From assembly GCA_948099385.1 (NCBI GenBank), contig CANUEZ040000164.1:4726501-4790500 (forward strand): 64,000 bases of DNA, given 5' to 3'. Source of the DNA: Fasciola hepatica. Taxonomy: Eukaryota > Platyhelminthes > Trematoda > Plagiorchiida > Fasciolidae. The notes below the pieces were generated by a model. That model searched no databases. It worked only from the letters and a program-made list of their open reading frames with translations, and had not been told where the DNA came from. Of the stretch, positions 52,111 through 64,000 are shown one piece after another (within the stretch, counting starts at the first letter, position 1; each line of letters begins with the position of its first letter). The position numbers and the translations under genes are program-made.

Positions 52111-53779
52111 AAAGGTCTTTTGCGAATTATGTTCTCCATCAGTGTTTGGAGATGTTTATATCAGCTGCTGCTTCGAAATTTTGCACACTTTTATCCCATT
52201 TTGGTTGACTCTAAATTGAATCTACGAACGTTATCTAAGTGGCATTATTTTGGTGCTCTATCATCAGTATATCTTGTTCTCGTACGTATGGTAATGACTG
52301 GATAATCTCAAAGATATTCTGCTGATATCCTGTGCCGTTCGTATGGTCATATGTTATTTGTATATTCTCTCTTAGATTGATACGCGAATCTTTCTAGCCA
52401 TAGGTTCAGATGCACACATATGTGGTAACTCCGTTCTGGCTGATTTAAACGATGCTGCCGCATTTGTGATAGGAGTTAGTTTGGCTTTCCATTTGGAATG
52501 ACGATTTGTTTGTTCAATCCAAAACTTGACGACTGTACGAAACACTTTTGTTTCGCATTCGATGCCCTCCCAAACAACATGAAATTTGTTGATTATGAGA
52601 TGGCGACTTAGCTGCTACTGCATTATGTCGAGAGAATACTTGTGCACTAGTTGAATGAAATTATCATAAAATCATCAAAATACATAATTGTTTATATTTA
52701 TGGTGTGGAGGTAGTCGATGCTGGCAAATATGTGAGTGGAACAACTCAATGTACTATAATGGTACCCGTTAGACTCCTTCAACTAACTAATGAATATGCA
52801 CAGTGTGGAAGCAGAACACCAAACTGGCCTGCTAAGGCATCGAGTTTGTTCGATATTAGTTCAACCTCCGTGCTCCTGACACATTACGTCCTTTTTTCTT
52901 CCAATTGTTTGGGCATCGTTTTTTAGTCTATCACCAACTGCACGTGCTACAAGCTTGGTTATATACAAGGTGATATTTCCTTTCGTATCTCAAGGTTAGA
53001 ACATGTATTGTATTTTAAATATCACATTTGAAATCTGGAAATTATTTCTTCCATTTTTTAGCCACCGGAAATTCCGGCCCCGTTTACATTGTGGGCAAAT
53101 TCGTCACCGTGATCTTCGTAATGTTCAACAACTGGAATCTCTAATCAAATATCCCGTGCACGGATCGCTACTGATGGGTATTTTTCAAAGGTTCATCTCA
53201 GTTTTATCCTGTTGTTATTGGATCTTCCTTTTGAATGGACACTAATTAAACACATTCAATTCAGCGCATGCTTCGCAATAACAACGACCATGAATGTTTG
53301 ATATGCTTTTTATCAGTATTTACCAACAAAATGTCATACCATTCACACCAAATGAATATGCGTTTTTATACGAACGAACCATTGTTGGTTTTGTAAATAG
53401 GTATGAGGCAAAAATACGGGTAATCGACTACTAGTTGAATGGAGATGCTTTGAGACTGGTAATGCCTAATTTCCTGTAGGAATTATTCTTGTGCAATCCC
53501 ACTGATTCATTGAGTGTAGCAGCAGTTCTGGATGTGTTCACTCGTCATGGAGCAGAATATCATCCTGTTCTGCCTATGCACGTGTCACCGCAATTGCAAG
53601 TGAACTGATGGGCAAGATGTGGAGCATAAGGTGCAACATGATTGCCATATTGATCAATTAGTCCTAAAGGTACTGTTTCCTTTGCCTTGTGCCAATAGGT
53701 TACAATATGTGTTAGACTCGGGATAGAGCTTAGATTATGTCATGAATGATCGAAAATATGGTCACTCTTAGAGGGAACA
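52111..53779. other. No recognisable gene
   Basis: Short frames only. A plus-strand frame at 52651-52926 has VEVVDAGKYVSGT, superficially like an immunoglobulin strand, but without the paired cysteines and without splice sites that would support it. Further exons of the CUB gene could lie here unrecognised. Confidence 0.4.
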
Positions 53780-54110
53780 AATAGAATGACTTGCTCTCTT
53801 CGAGCAGTCGGCATGGGATCCGTTTTGCATCGTGGTCTGCTGTGGTGTTCAACAAATTATTCTGGGTACATATTACCCGGTTATTCAGAAGTACAGGTTT
53901 CTCCGGCTCTAATGGAAAGACTTCTGTCCAAACCGCGTTTAAAAGTAACTGGATGGAAATTGAACAACTGCATATAACTTGCACCCTATTTTGCATTTCA
54001 ATGAGTGACAATGATATGGTCGGACATTTTCCATCGATCTATTTCTCTCTAGTGCGGTTGATTTTCGATGCACAAATAACCTGCTCCAAGGAAGCATTAT
54101 CAGCCATATT
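53780..54110 (+). repeat. Interspersed repeat, pair of 33690-34000
   Basis: It is the inverted partner of the repeat at 33.7-34.0 kb, similar over about 70 codons in one frame (HGIRFASWSAVVFNKLFW, then LFRSTGFSG). No domain is recognised. Confidence 0.5.
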
Positions 54111-55059
54111 CTCATGAAAGTGGTATGCATCGTGTGGAATACGCACGATTTTTGAAGTTTGCGGGTGCAGAAATAATTTAAGCGGGACCAACGTGCTTCT
54201 GAGTAAGAACGGGCCCTGTGAAATCGGAATACAAAATATACTGCTTGTTTTGCGGAATTAAGTGAACTCATTTCGTGTTAGTTTGGTGGTCATGATCGAA
54301 CGATAATCTGCCTAAAAGACACTGTCATAGGGGTGAATCCAGCAATTCAGTTTGTATGGGGTGATATTTAGAGCAAAGTAAAATGTGTCTGAAATTGATC
54401 CACCCAAGATTTGAAAGGCCGTTGGTGATTGTGAATTGGTGGATGGTGAACTTCATAAATGTTCCACTCACACGTAGTGGCGTCCTATTGGTGGTTCGAT
54501 TAAAATAGAATAGCTAGGGGGCATTTCCCATGAAGGGAGGACGTTCCAGCTCCGATGCACGTTGCGGCAACCAGATTTCGTTGTCCGTACGAAGGGTAGC
54601 GTTGAGTGTATGTCTCGTGACGAGTCGTGCTCCATCGTACTCACTTCCAGACGAGATCGACTGGCATGCGTCGAGAAGACGCATTGATTCCTGAGAAATC
54701 CAGAGTATCACGGCCTGAGGAGACCAGTGGAATGTAAAGCACTCTTGCTAAGCAACCGTTGTTGAGTGGTGACATCAAGTGGGTTACAGCTAGTCCTCCA
54801 GTTAACGCGCTTCAGAAGACGGATAGACGAGATCGACCGGAAAAATTATCGCTATCTAACCATCGTCCCACACTGCGATTTTAACTGCAGCATAAGCACA
54901 TTTGCAGCTTAGTGTATTTCACTTCGTGGTCGGATTCACGAGGAGGTGGTTCATTTTGATCCACTGTAAACTGTAAGGGGGTGGACGCCGTGTGGGGCAC
55001 CTGAGACTAGGTCGTCATAATTTCGTACTATTGAAGAACATGTATTGGTCAGATTTCAG
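54111..55059. other. Unrecognised, GC-richer from 54510
   Basis: From about 54510 to 55020 the sequence is clearly more GC-rich than the surrounding DNA and has a 65-codon minus frame (54711-54514). It lies directly before composite copy B but is absent before copy A, so it is not part of the shared unit. It may be another mobile element. No motif identifies it. Confidence 0.4.
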
Positions 55060-58000
55060 AGCAAAACAACATTCCACCAAGTCCCAGTGACTGGAATATA
55101 ATTTTTAAGTGCCTCTAATATGCCTTGTTCGGTCACAGTCGACCGACTCTTACATTCAAATCCCTGACCCAAAATCACGGTATCAGCCCATATTGCTTTA
55201 CGTAAAATGTTGTGGCTACATTGATAAAAATTGTTTTCGGTTGCATCTGGGTTGCATCTCGAAAAAAGTACAGACAAATAAGTCTCATCAGGACGGAAAC
55301 CACTCACCCTGCATGAGCTTCTAAGTCTCACCGCTGATATTCGACTGACGAGTGGTATCCAATCTCGCAAAGCCATTTCAGCCCTGTCATCGGATGCTAA
55401 AAGGATGAAAATACTTGACTCTCTTCCACTAACTGACACCCATCAAGACGAGACTGCACCTTGACTTGGTGTGACAATTTGCGTGCCTCCTTGAGAAAAA
55501 GTGTTTTGCAGGATGTCTTCCTTAGTTCGGACAAGCAGTTATGCCTGTCAGCTTGATGGGTAAGGCCCAGACGAAATCTAATCTCTGAAGCAGTTTGGTA
55601 CATAACATCTAGCTCCAAACGGCTTGCCCCTGGATAGGACACGTCAGTGAATAAGCACAGAGAGAAGAGGTTAACCGGTCAGAAATGCTCCAGTAAATGG
55701 GCTTCGAATAAGGGGTTTATTTATTTATTTGTTTATTTTCACTGCAGAAGAACTGGACACGTTTCGTTGGGCAGCATTTGTACGCCCCAAGCCAGACAGC
55801 CGCCGACCCAATAAATATTGTTCAGCAGAATTTCTGCTCGCTCCGCTGGGTGCATGGGGCTATGGACTGAGTCTGGGGAGGCAGATCTATAACAAAGCAT
55901 CAGCGAGGACAAGACAGAATGCGTGCAACAAACAGGTCTCATGTGACAGACCAGGAGAAGTTCTTATACTAGAGCTTCTATCACGTCCATGTGTTGGGTT
56001 AACAAACTACTGCTTGTGCGTAAGACTTTCTAGTCAAAGACTCCGATTATGGTTACCAAAAGATCCATCTGCTGTATGGACAGCCGCAACGTATGGTTTG
56101 CCCTGGTACCACCGGCATCTTTTCTAGAAATGGTTGTACCAAATTCCACTCTTTCAATTTAGAATCGATGCAAAGCACCACAGGTAATCGTGGCTTTGAA
56201 GAAAACAATAATTCAGGATTTGGGCATACATCAAACTCACTCCATGAAACCCAAGTGCTCACTTCAATAACCTGCATTCAAAGTCTTTACACTACGTCAG
56301 ATAAGGCAAAGGGCCGTTGCCACTAGAACCCTCGGCATTTTTGAAATATATGTCAGCTAGGTCCACGAAACGCGCATGCGAGACCTCACTCCTGTGATCA
56401 CTATTCGCATCCCAGATATGGCCCCAAACTCTCACTTCACTCTTCGCTTGTCAGGTGGTCTCGTGTTTAGTGATCGTGATAAGGCCGAAGCTGGGATGGA
56501 TTTGACTGGATCCCAATCAACAGCCGATTGTGTGCATTTCGACTGGTCAGTTCCCTAAGTGTCAACAACGACACACTTAAGCGTCGGTGCTTGATGGTCA
56601 TTTTGTGTGTGAGTCCACTGGCTGTGGTTCCTCTGAGACCGAGGATGAGTTCTACCACAGTTTTTCTCAGCTGCTTAGAAGGGTGCTTTCAACGGAATTG
56701 TTCGTCGCTGTTGATGATTTTAACTCTCAAGTTAGACATTTGGGGAATTTCGGATGGCCTGTTGGAGGCTGGTTTTCTATCCTGGCAGATCACATTTACA
56801 GCGGCGGTCGTCTCCGGTGGGTACGGACATCTGCCATAGGAAGCGGCATACGCTCACATGGCGTCCTCCTAGATTTTCACAATGTTTGACTCAGGTTGAC
56901 CATATTGTGATTAGTCACCGGTGGTGTGGATCAGGTAAAGATTGCCGTTCATTTTGGTTTACGCTTGTGTACTCAGATCACACCCTGGTACGTGCTCGCT
57001 TCTGTTTGTCTCCTATCCACAGTTGCATCCACATCAAGGTCACTCGTTCTGCGCAGTTGCTTTGAGACAAGAACAGACCACTTGCGCTTCCGACAGAGCT
57101 GTCTACACAGTCATTGATGCAGCGGGATGTCCAGCACCCAGAAGAACCAATGCATGTGTACATCAATTCTTCATCAGAAATGGAATTCATCCGGGAGAAA
57201 AGTACTCGAAAAGGCACAAATTCACTGGACCGGACAAACGCCAAGCCTTGATTTCGGATTGAACAAAACTCCTCCAAGTAAACTGATTTAGTGAATGTAC
57301 TCATCGGCAATGGTGTGAATCAGAAATTGTACTAATTCACGTGAAAGCTGGCAGGTCCTGTTGTGAAGTCCATAAAGAAATTAGCTTGGTAAGTAGCGGA
57401 TCGAAATTGATCGCCGCGAATATTCTTCATCAATTATCCAGCACTAGCGAAATTCTCACACATGATAATCAAGCAGGTTTCATACCTGGCCAAGGATAAA
57501 TCTATCACGTCTTTACTCTTCGACAAATCCTAGAGCACAAGCAAACACTCTGCAGTCCCACAATCTCTGTCTTTCTTCACCGGAAAGTGGTACTCGAATC
57601 AGTCAGCTGCACAGTTCTCTGGGGTTGCCTCGCATTGAAGGGTGAGAACAGTATCATCTGAATAAATGTTATCCCGTATACAGTTACCTGGTCCGACGTC
57701 GTTACATCCGATTGTCTGTCGAGTGTCGAGTGCACACTGCGGCTAGTAGATCTTACCTTCTATACAGCTCAGAAACATGTTTTATAAAGTTATGAGATAG
57801 ACACTGTCTCAATGTGGTGCTGAGGTGAAATATGGAATGTTGGGATCCAGAGGTGCGTCTTTGGATCAAGTAGTGAATCCAAACAGGTTAAGGTGATTGC
57901 GATGTGTAACGCATGCACACTGATATACTTCCCCGGCGGAAGGTGTTGTCAGAGACAGGTAGTGATTGGAAGGTATGCAGAGGTGATCAGTCCATGACAT

Positions 58001-58144
58001 GGTAGAGAGGTATGAAAACCATGACCAGTGGACTTAGTCACGTAGGATGTGTTAGACTTCCAGTTTGGGGTTCACGTGAGCTGCAGCCGAATGACTGGAG
58101 ATATCAGGTAATAGAACGAGGCTCCGCTTCCAGTGGCCTAGTTG
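55060..58144 (+). mobile_element. RTE-type LINE relic, internally deleted (composite copy B, first part)
   Basis: It is co-linear with copy A from AGCAAAACAACATTCCACC onwards. The order is a 5' part, an endonuclease remnant (56440-57065, with SSETEDEFYHSFSQLLRRVL, VDDFNSQVRHLG, HTLTWRPPRFSQCLTQVDHI and SDHTLVRARF), the RT start (57390-57640, with HDNQAGF) and the RT C-terminal part (57720-58144). The frameshift within the endonuclease and the missing RT middle are the same as in copy A. About 190 bases present in copy A near 21140-21330 are absent here (junction near 57645). The 3' two thirds forms the left arm of the palindrome. Confidence 0.8.
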
Positions 58145-59576
58145 CATTCGAACTCTTTCCTTGTATTCGTGAATAACACTTCTTACCTTGCTTCGGCTCT
58201 ATTCACGTCGTGCTTCCATTCATTTGTGCCTCAACGTGATGATGCTAGAATGTAGTATCCGAAACGAGAGCACAGAATATCGAGGTTATTTGTTCGATGA
58301 ACTAATCCGGACTGAACTGATTGACTGACATCTATTTATGAAATGCTCGAGCATGGGAAATAGAAAGTCTCCAATTCCGTGGTCTCGAATGGTCACTGCA
58401 CTATCAGGGACTACATTCAAGCTGATCCTGAGTCGTGGATTGAAATACCACGTAAACGAGTTGGTTTTATCCTAAGTGAAACGCTGCCCTATTCGGCCTG
58501 ATAATGATTTTGAGTGAAAGTCAAAGCACCTATTCCAAACGATGAGTGGGTGCTTCTGTTCATGTTTAGTGAATGAAGTGTTGAGAATTGTATTGTTAAG
58601 AATGTGGTTTCAAAACTATTTGAAAAACAATTGGTTGAAAATAAAAACCCATCCATCGTCAGTCAGGCAGATTATGGAAAATCTGGTAGAAAATAAGGTA
58701 TGATACTGAATGCTTTTGGTAGATTTCATAGCTCAGTTAGAATTTTCCATCAGCCATTCACCGTTTTATCGGTTCAATATATTCAAATGGAATATTTACT
58801 AAATTTTACATCCAAACCATATTCTATAATAAGTACTGCAACATGTGTAGGTCACCATGAGCTACACTTCGTCTCTTTTACAATTCGGTTTGACAGTCAC
58901 ATCGTTCTGTCAACCTGTCGAATCAAGTGATTGTCGTGCCATAGAACATAAATGAACACAGTTGGCGGCGGAGTATAGAATGAAGTCAGCTTTTCGCACG
59001 CCATTTACACCGAAGTTTGCAGAACGTAAAACTAGACTTAGATAGTTGACAATTGTTTGGTTGCGTCACGAGTTAGTATTGCCGAGTACAGCAAACTGGT
59101 AGTTAGGATTCACTTGAACAAATTTGGCACTCGATTCTCGAAGGATAAATAGTCTTGAAATTTTGCCAAATAGACTTATTACGGACACATTGTTTGGCAT
59201 TTTTGCTCTGGACTCTCCCCCCCCCACCGATGAAATCTGTAGTCGTAGTAACTCCAGCAGATAAACACGGGGTGAGTGAAAGCACATTTTCGCGTCAGTC
59301 TCCCAAAAGCTAGTTGCACTTGGATACCTCAATCGCCCAGTGGTTCACAGCGTACTGTATCGGCTGTGTATTGTCAGTCAACAAGCAGATTCTTTCAATG
59401 TATTCCAAATAGAAGAAAGTGTCCCCTAGAAGGAGTTCATCTCCACCACTTGGATAGATAGATAAAGCATTCCGAGGAACAAAATGAAGGTGGCAAAATC
59501 TGACTTAAGGTCCCCACTCGACCTGAGATGTGATGAGAAGAGTTTTGTGGATTGAAACATACTTCCCAGGTGCACA
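56444..59576 (+). repeat. Palindrome, left arm
   Basis: Bases 56444-59576 are the reverse complement of 60811-63942. Paired positions add to 120386 outside, and to 120387 inside, a C-run of nine here that is a G-run of ten in the right arm. Only scattered single-base differences were seen (for example near 56456, 56628, 56655, 58308 and 58674). The outer limit is set by TCTTCGCTTG here against GATTGATCGCTTG in the right arm. Confidence 0.95.
58145..59130 (+). repeat. Composite-repeat tail, copy B
   Basis: It matches 21870-22960 and 6870-7960 and lies wholly within the left palindrome arm. It continues into 59255-59569, which matches 24040-24381 of copy A. In between is a run of nine C residues at about 59217-59225. 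Confidence 0.75.
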
Positions 59577-60810
59577 GGTGCACTGCGCAGCCTGAGTGGA
59601 AAAGGAATTTATTCGATCTAGGAATCCCGCCACCCAGTCTGTTATATGGGGAGCACTCACGAACGAGAATACGTGTGAGCGACTGTGTTGATTCCAAGAA
59701 ATCGTCCGAATATTCCCACAGAGCACATTGAGAACAACACAAGGTGGCGAACAAGCTCGTTTTCAGTGATTCGTAATCATGCCATTACATCACATTTTAT
59801 ATGAACAGTGTTCGGTGAAGAGAACAGAAATCAAGATAAGGCGATGAGTGAAAATGTGAGTGGGGGAGAGGGGATCAGTTATCACATGCGTGACCTCGAT
59901 CCGTCTCTGGATCGTGAATGGGTGTCTGCGGTGTCATTTGTCGGATCAACAGATCTGTGGTTAGTTCGTGGGTAGGGGGTGGGCCAAGGAAGCCTTAGCG
60001 CTTGCACGAACTGTTTTCGGGCGCACAACCGGGGATTGTAGAGACGAATGCATACCGCTCCCGCTGTGGCTAGAACACGGCAATTCACCAGTCTTGATTG
60101 CCCACTTCGGACTTTGTAGATTGGCCGGAAAGCTTTGGTCACATTCACTGAATGGTTAGACTGAACAAGGTGTGAACACACAGCGCTCGTAATTACTTTG
60201 ATTGCTCCAGTGTTCAACCAAGCTGGGTGGTGTTCACGGACTCGTTCGGATAAGTGTCTGGTCGTACGGCCAATGTGCGTTGTCCCACAGGAACAAGTAA
60301 AGGAGTACACACAGAAAGAGGCCATAGAATCTGACACCTTATCCTTTAATCGTAAATACACACACGGCTTTGATGTAAATACAATATATTTTGTCGACGG
60401 CCCCTGATAATCTGCGATTTATAATATCCGCTGGGATATCACCTTTGAACGGCAGGCGGATGTATACTGACTTTTTTGGGACAACTGTGGTTTTCGCTCT
60501 TTCTTCCACTTGTCGTATTGTCTTAACAATGAAACGATCCGGATATCCATTTTCAGGAACACATTGCGCAGAGAAAGCAGTTCGTTGTCCAGCGTGTCCT
60601 CAATACAAATTTTGCGCGCTCTATTAATCAGGCAACGGATTAAGTTGCGCCTTAATTGGAGTGGCACGAAACTTTCGAAATGAATGTACTGCCCATTCCA
60701 CGTTGCTTTCCTGTGCACTGATCGTTGAGCTGAGCCATCCCCTCGCCGGCTTAGGCGCACATCTAGGAAGGCCATTTCATTGTTTGCCTCTTTTTCCATC
60801 GTAAACTTGA
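59577..60810 (-). mobile_element. Palindrome spacer: Penelope-like element core
   Basis: This 1234-base single-copy loop holds, on the minus strand, most of the end of a PLE reverse transcriptase, then a GIY-YIG endonuclease, then about 300 bases of 3' flank. The PLE frame continues from the right arm across the arm-spacer border (HTSQVHIKFTMEKE), so the right arm and loop are one ancestral sequence and the left arm is the inverted addition. Confidence 0.75.
59882..60361 (-). pseudogene. PLE GIY-YIG endonuclease domain
   Basis: The 159-codon minus frame has CVYSFTCSCGTTHIGRTTRH, then LSERVREHHPAWLN, then CSHLVQSNHSVN, then CRVLATAGAVCIRLYNP. VYSF and HIG stand where the GIY and YIG motifs are expected (the first residue of YIG is His here). 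The CSC pair, the arginine of GRT-R--ER--EH and the H--S-H pattern fit the zinc-containing GIY-YIG of PLEs. It lies just downstream of the RT remnant but in a different frame, with a shift near 60370. It is the longest intact PLE piece in the window. Confidence 0.75.
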
Positions 60811-60835
60811 TGTGCACCTGGGAAGTATGTTTCAA
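60419..60835 (-). pseudogene. PLE reverse-transcriptase C-terminal part
   Basis: The minus frame reads HIKFTMEKEANNEMAFLDVR, then AQRSVHRKATWNGQYIHFES, then FVPLQLRRNLIRCLINRARK. The pattern IQFT-E-E----L-FLDV, then VYRKPTW-GQYLHF-SF-P---KR-L-R-L--RA is the thumb and connection of Penelope-like RTs. A one-base change near 60553 shifts the frame after NVFLK; the expected GYP-RFI-K continuation lies in the neighbouring frame. In active PLEs this enzyme copies the element's RNA. Confidence 0.75.
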
Positions 60836-63800
60836 TCCACAAAACTCTTCTCATCACATCTCAGGTCGAGTGGGGACCTTAAGTCAGATTTTGCCACCTT
60901 CATTTTGTTCCTCGGAATGCTTTATCTATCTATCCAAGTGGTGGAGATGAACTCCTTCTAGGGGACACTTTCTTCTATTTGGAATACATTGAAAGAATCT
61001 GCTTGTTGACTGACAATACACAGCCGATACAGTACGCTGTGAACCACTGGGCGATTGAGGTATCCAAGTGCAACTAGCTTTTGGGAGACTGACGCGAAAA
61101 TGTGCCTTCACTCACCCCGTGTTTATCTGCTGGAGTTACTACGACTACAGATTTCATCGGTGGGGGGGGGGAGTCCAGAGCAAAAATGCCAAACAATGTG
61201 TCCGTAATAAGTCTATTTGGCAAAATTTCAAGACTATTTATCCTTCGAGAATCGAGTGCCAAATTTGTTCAAGTGAATCCTAACTACCAGTTTGCTGTAC
61301 TCGGCAATACTAACTCGTGACGCAACCAAACAATTGTCAACTATCTAAGTCTAGTTTTACGTTCTGCAAACTTCGGTGTAAATGGCGTGCGAAAAGCTGA
61401 CTTCATTCTATACTCCGCCGCCAACTGTGTTCATTTATGTTCTATGGCACGACAATCACTTGATTCGACAGGTTGACAGAACGATGTGACTGTCAAACCG
61501 AATTGTAAAAGAGACGAAGTGTAGCTCATGGTGACCTACACATGTTGCAGTACTTATTATAGAATATGGTTTGGATGTAAAATTTAGTAAATATTCCATT
61601 TGAATATATTGAACCGATAAAACGGTGAATGGCTGATGGAAAATTCTAACTGAGCTATGAAATCTACCAAAAGCATTCAGTATCATACCTTATTTTCTAC
61701 CAGATTTTCCATACTCTGCCTGACTGACGATGGATGGGTTTTTATTTTCAACCAATTGTTTTTCAAATAGTTTTGAAACCACATTCTTAACAATACAATT
61801 CTCAACACTTCATTCACTAAACATGAACAGAAGCACCCACTCATCGTTTGGAATAGGTGCTTTGACTTTCACTCAAAATCATTATCAGGCCGAATAGGGC
61901 AGCGTTTCACTTAGGATAAAACCAACTCGTTTACGTGGTATTTCAATCCACGACTCAGGATCAGCTTGAATGTAGTCCCTGATAGTGCAGTGACCATTCG
62001 AGACCACGGAATTGGAGACTTTCTATTTCCCATGCTCGAGCATTTCATAAATAGATGTCAGTCAATCAGTTCAGTCCAGATTAGTTCATCGAACAAATAA
62101 CCTCGATATTCTGTGCTCTCGTTTCGGATACTACATTCTAGCATCATCACGTTGAGGCACAAATGAATGGAAGCACGACGTGAATAGAGCCGAAGCAAGG
62201 TAAGAAGTGTTATTCACGAATACAAGGAAAGAGTTCGAATGCAACTAGGCCACTGGAAGCGGAGCCTCGTTCTATTACCTGATATCTCCAGTCATTCGGC
62301 TGCAGCTCACGTGAACCCCAAACTGGAAGTCTAACACATCCTACGTGACTAAGTCCACTGGTCATGGTTTTCATACCTCTCTACCATGTCATGGACTGAT
62401 CACCTCTGCATACCTTCCAATCACTACCTGTCTCTGACAACACCTTCCGCCGGGGAAGTATATCAGTGTGCATGCGTTACACATCGCAATCACCTTAACC
62501 TGTTTGGATTCACTACTTGATCCAAAGACGCACCTCTGGATCCCAACATTCCATATTTCACCTCAGCACCACATTGAGACAGTGTCTATCTCATAACTTT
62601 ATAAAACATGTTTCTGAGCTGTATAGAAGGTAAGATCTACTAGCCGCAGTGTGCACTCGACACTCGACAGACAATCGGATGTAACGACGTCGGACCAGGT
62701 AACTGTATACGGGATAACATTTATTCAGATGATACTGTTCTCACCCTTCAATGCGAGGCAACCCCAGAGAACTGTGCAGCTGACTGATTCGAGTACCACT
62801 TTCCGGTGAAGAAAGACAGAGATTGTGGGACTGCAGAGTGTTTGCTTGTGCTCTAGGATTTGTCGAAGAGTAAAGACGTGATAGATTTATCCTTGGCCAG
62901 GTATGAAACCTGCTTGATTATCATGTGTGAGAATTTCGCTAGTGCTGGATAATTGATGAAGAATATTCGCGGCGATCAATTTCGATCCGCTACTTACCAA
63001 GCTAATTTCTTTATGGACTTCACAACAGGACCTGCCAGCTTTCACGTGAATTAGTACAATTTCTGATTCACACCATTGCCGATGAGTACATTCACTAAAT
63101 CAGTTTACTTGGAGGAGTTTTGTTCAATCCGAAATCAAGGCTTGGCGTTTGTCCGGTCCAGTGAATTTGTGCCTTTTCGAGTACTTTTCTCCCGGATGAA
63201 TTCCATTTCTGATGAAGAATTGATGTACACATGCATTGGTTCTTCTGGGTGCTGGACATCCCGCTGCATCAATGACTGTGTAGACAGCTCTGTCGGAAGC
63301 GCAAGTGGTCTGTTCTTGTCTCAAAGCAACTGCGCAGAACGAGTGACCTTGATGTGGATGCAACTGTGGATAGGAGACAAACAGAAGCGAGCACGTACCA
63401 GGGTGTGATCTGAGTACACAAGCGTAAACCAAAATGAACGGCAATCTTTACCTGATCCACACCACCGGTGACTAATCACAATATGGTCAACCTGAGTCAA
63501 ACATTGTGAAAATCTAGGAGGACGCCATGTGAGCGTATGCCGCTTCCTATGGCAGATGTCCGTACCCACCGGAGACGACCGCCGCTGTAAATGTGATCTG
63601 CCAGGATAGAAAACCAGCCTCCAACAGGCCATCCGAAATTCCCCAAATGTCTAACTTGAGAGTTAAAATCATCAACAGCGACGAACAATTCCGTTGAAAG
63701 CACCCTTCTAAGCAGCTGAGAAAAACTGTGGTGGAACTCATCCTTGGTCTCAGAGGAACCATAGCCAGTGGACTCACACACAAAATGACCATCAAGCACC

Positions 63801-63942
63801 GACGCTTAAGTGTGTCGTTGTTGACACTTAGGGAACTGACCAGTCGAAATGCACACAATCGGCTGTTGATTGGGATCCAGTCAAATCCATCCCAGCTTCG
63901 GCCTTATCACGATCACTAAACACGAGACCGCCTGACAAGCGA
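60811..63942 (-). repeat. Palindrome, right arm (inverted partial composite copy)
   Basis: It is the reverse complement of 56444-59576. Read on the minus strand it holds the RTE endonuclease (63799-63321), RT start (62990-62760), RT C-terminal region (62700-62280), tail (62240-61250) and PLE-like end (61130-60811), and then continues into the PLE loop. It begins within the endonuclease, so the first 1.38 kb of copy B has no counterpart. Confidence 0.95.
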
Positions 63943-64000
63943 TCAATCACACACACTACTCGCAAGTAATTGCGTGATCATAGATGAAAAATGCGATGCA
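63943..64000. other. Flank beyond the palindrome
   Basis: These 58 bases do not match the corresponding left flank (56386-56443), which places the palindrome's outer end inside the window. Confidence 0.7.

Noticed and set aside
52651..52926. Immunoglobulin-like domain suggested by VEVVDAGKYVSG
   Set aside because: The conserved cysteine pair and the tryptophan are missing, and no splice sites frame the stretch. One short strand-like motif is not enough.

Overview
This is eukaryotic, gene-poor, repeat-rich DNA. There are no operons or ribosome-binding sites. Coding parts are short exons with GT/AG borders, long stretches are AT-rich and non-coding, and every retroelement is broken. The RTE endonuclease remnants carry wording familiar from flatworm RTE elements (a WRPP...WTQVDHI...HRW...DCRSFW...SDHTLVRARFCL pattern). 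Together with BEL/Pao, Ty3/Gypsy, CR1/Jockey-type and Penelope-like (PLE) debris, this suggests a parasitic flatworm, probably a trematode. The species cannot be fixed from the sequence.

Layout. 1-6.9 kb: no recognisable gene. 6.9-10.2 kb: a copy of a composite repeat broken by a minus-strand non-LTR fragment. 11.25-13.9 kb: 2.6 kb of ATC-derived low-complexity DNA with about 120 uninterrupted triplets at its core. 13.95-15.56 kb: a minus-strand BEL/Pao pol relic (protease, then reverse transcriptase). 15.6-16.06 kb: a PLE tail. 16.2-16.9 kb: more ATC-rich DNA. 16.86-18.53 kb: one copy of a ~1.6 kb unit carrying an exon also found in the CUB gene. 18.54-24.38 kb: composite copy A (internally deleted RTE, then a repeated tail, then a PLE-like end). 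25.08-26.06 kb: a LINE relic joining ORF1 to the end of ORF2. 26-35.4 kb: mostly unrecognised. 35.5-37.6 kb: Ty3/Gypsy RNase H and integrase relic. 37.7-40.0 kb: ATC arrays with a ~1.25 kb tandem duplication. 40.5-43.4 kb: non-LTR fragment plus a minus-strand composite copy. 46.84-49.79 kb: the only convincing cellular gene, a secreted protein with two CUB domains. 47.9-52.1 kb: tandem units overlapping that gene and repeating its linker exon. 55.06-59.58 kb: composite copy B. 56.44-63.94 kb: a large, nearly perfect palindrome with ~3.13 kb arms around a 1.23 kb PLE core.

The CUB gene has a TATA box, a signal-peptide exon, two CUB modules each split over two exons in the same phase pattern (1-0-1), and a Ser/Thr-rich linker exon that occurs three times in the window. 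The tandem units that repeat the linker have lost the CUB exons. This looks like a locus evolving by unequal exchange, with modular, frame-neutral exons.

The most notable structures are (i) the palindrome with a PLE in its loop, (ii) the family of composite repeats that share one dead RTE architecture, so they spread as an already defective unit, and (iii) the frame-neutral exon amplification at the CUB locus. Boundaries of repeats were found by eye and are approximate unless a specific junction is given.
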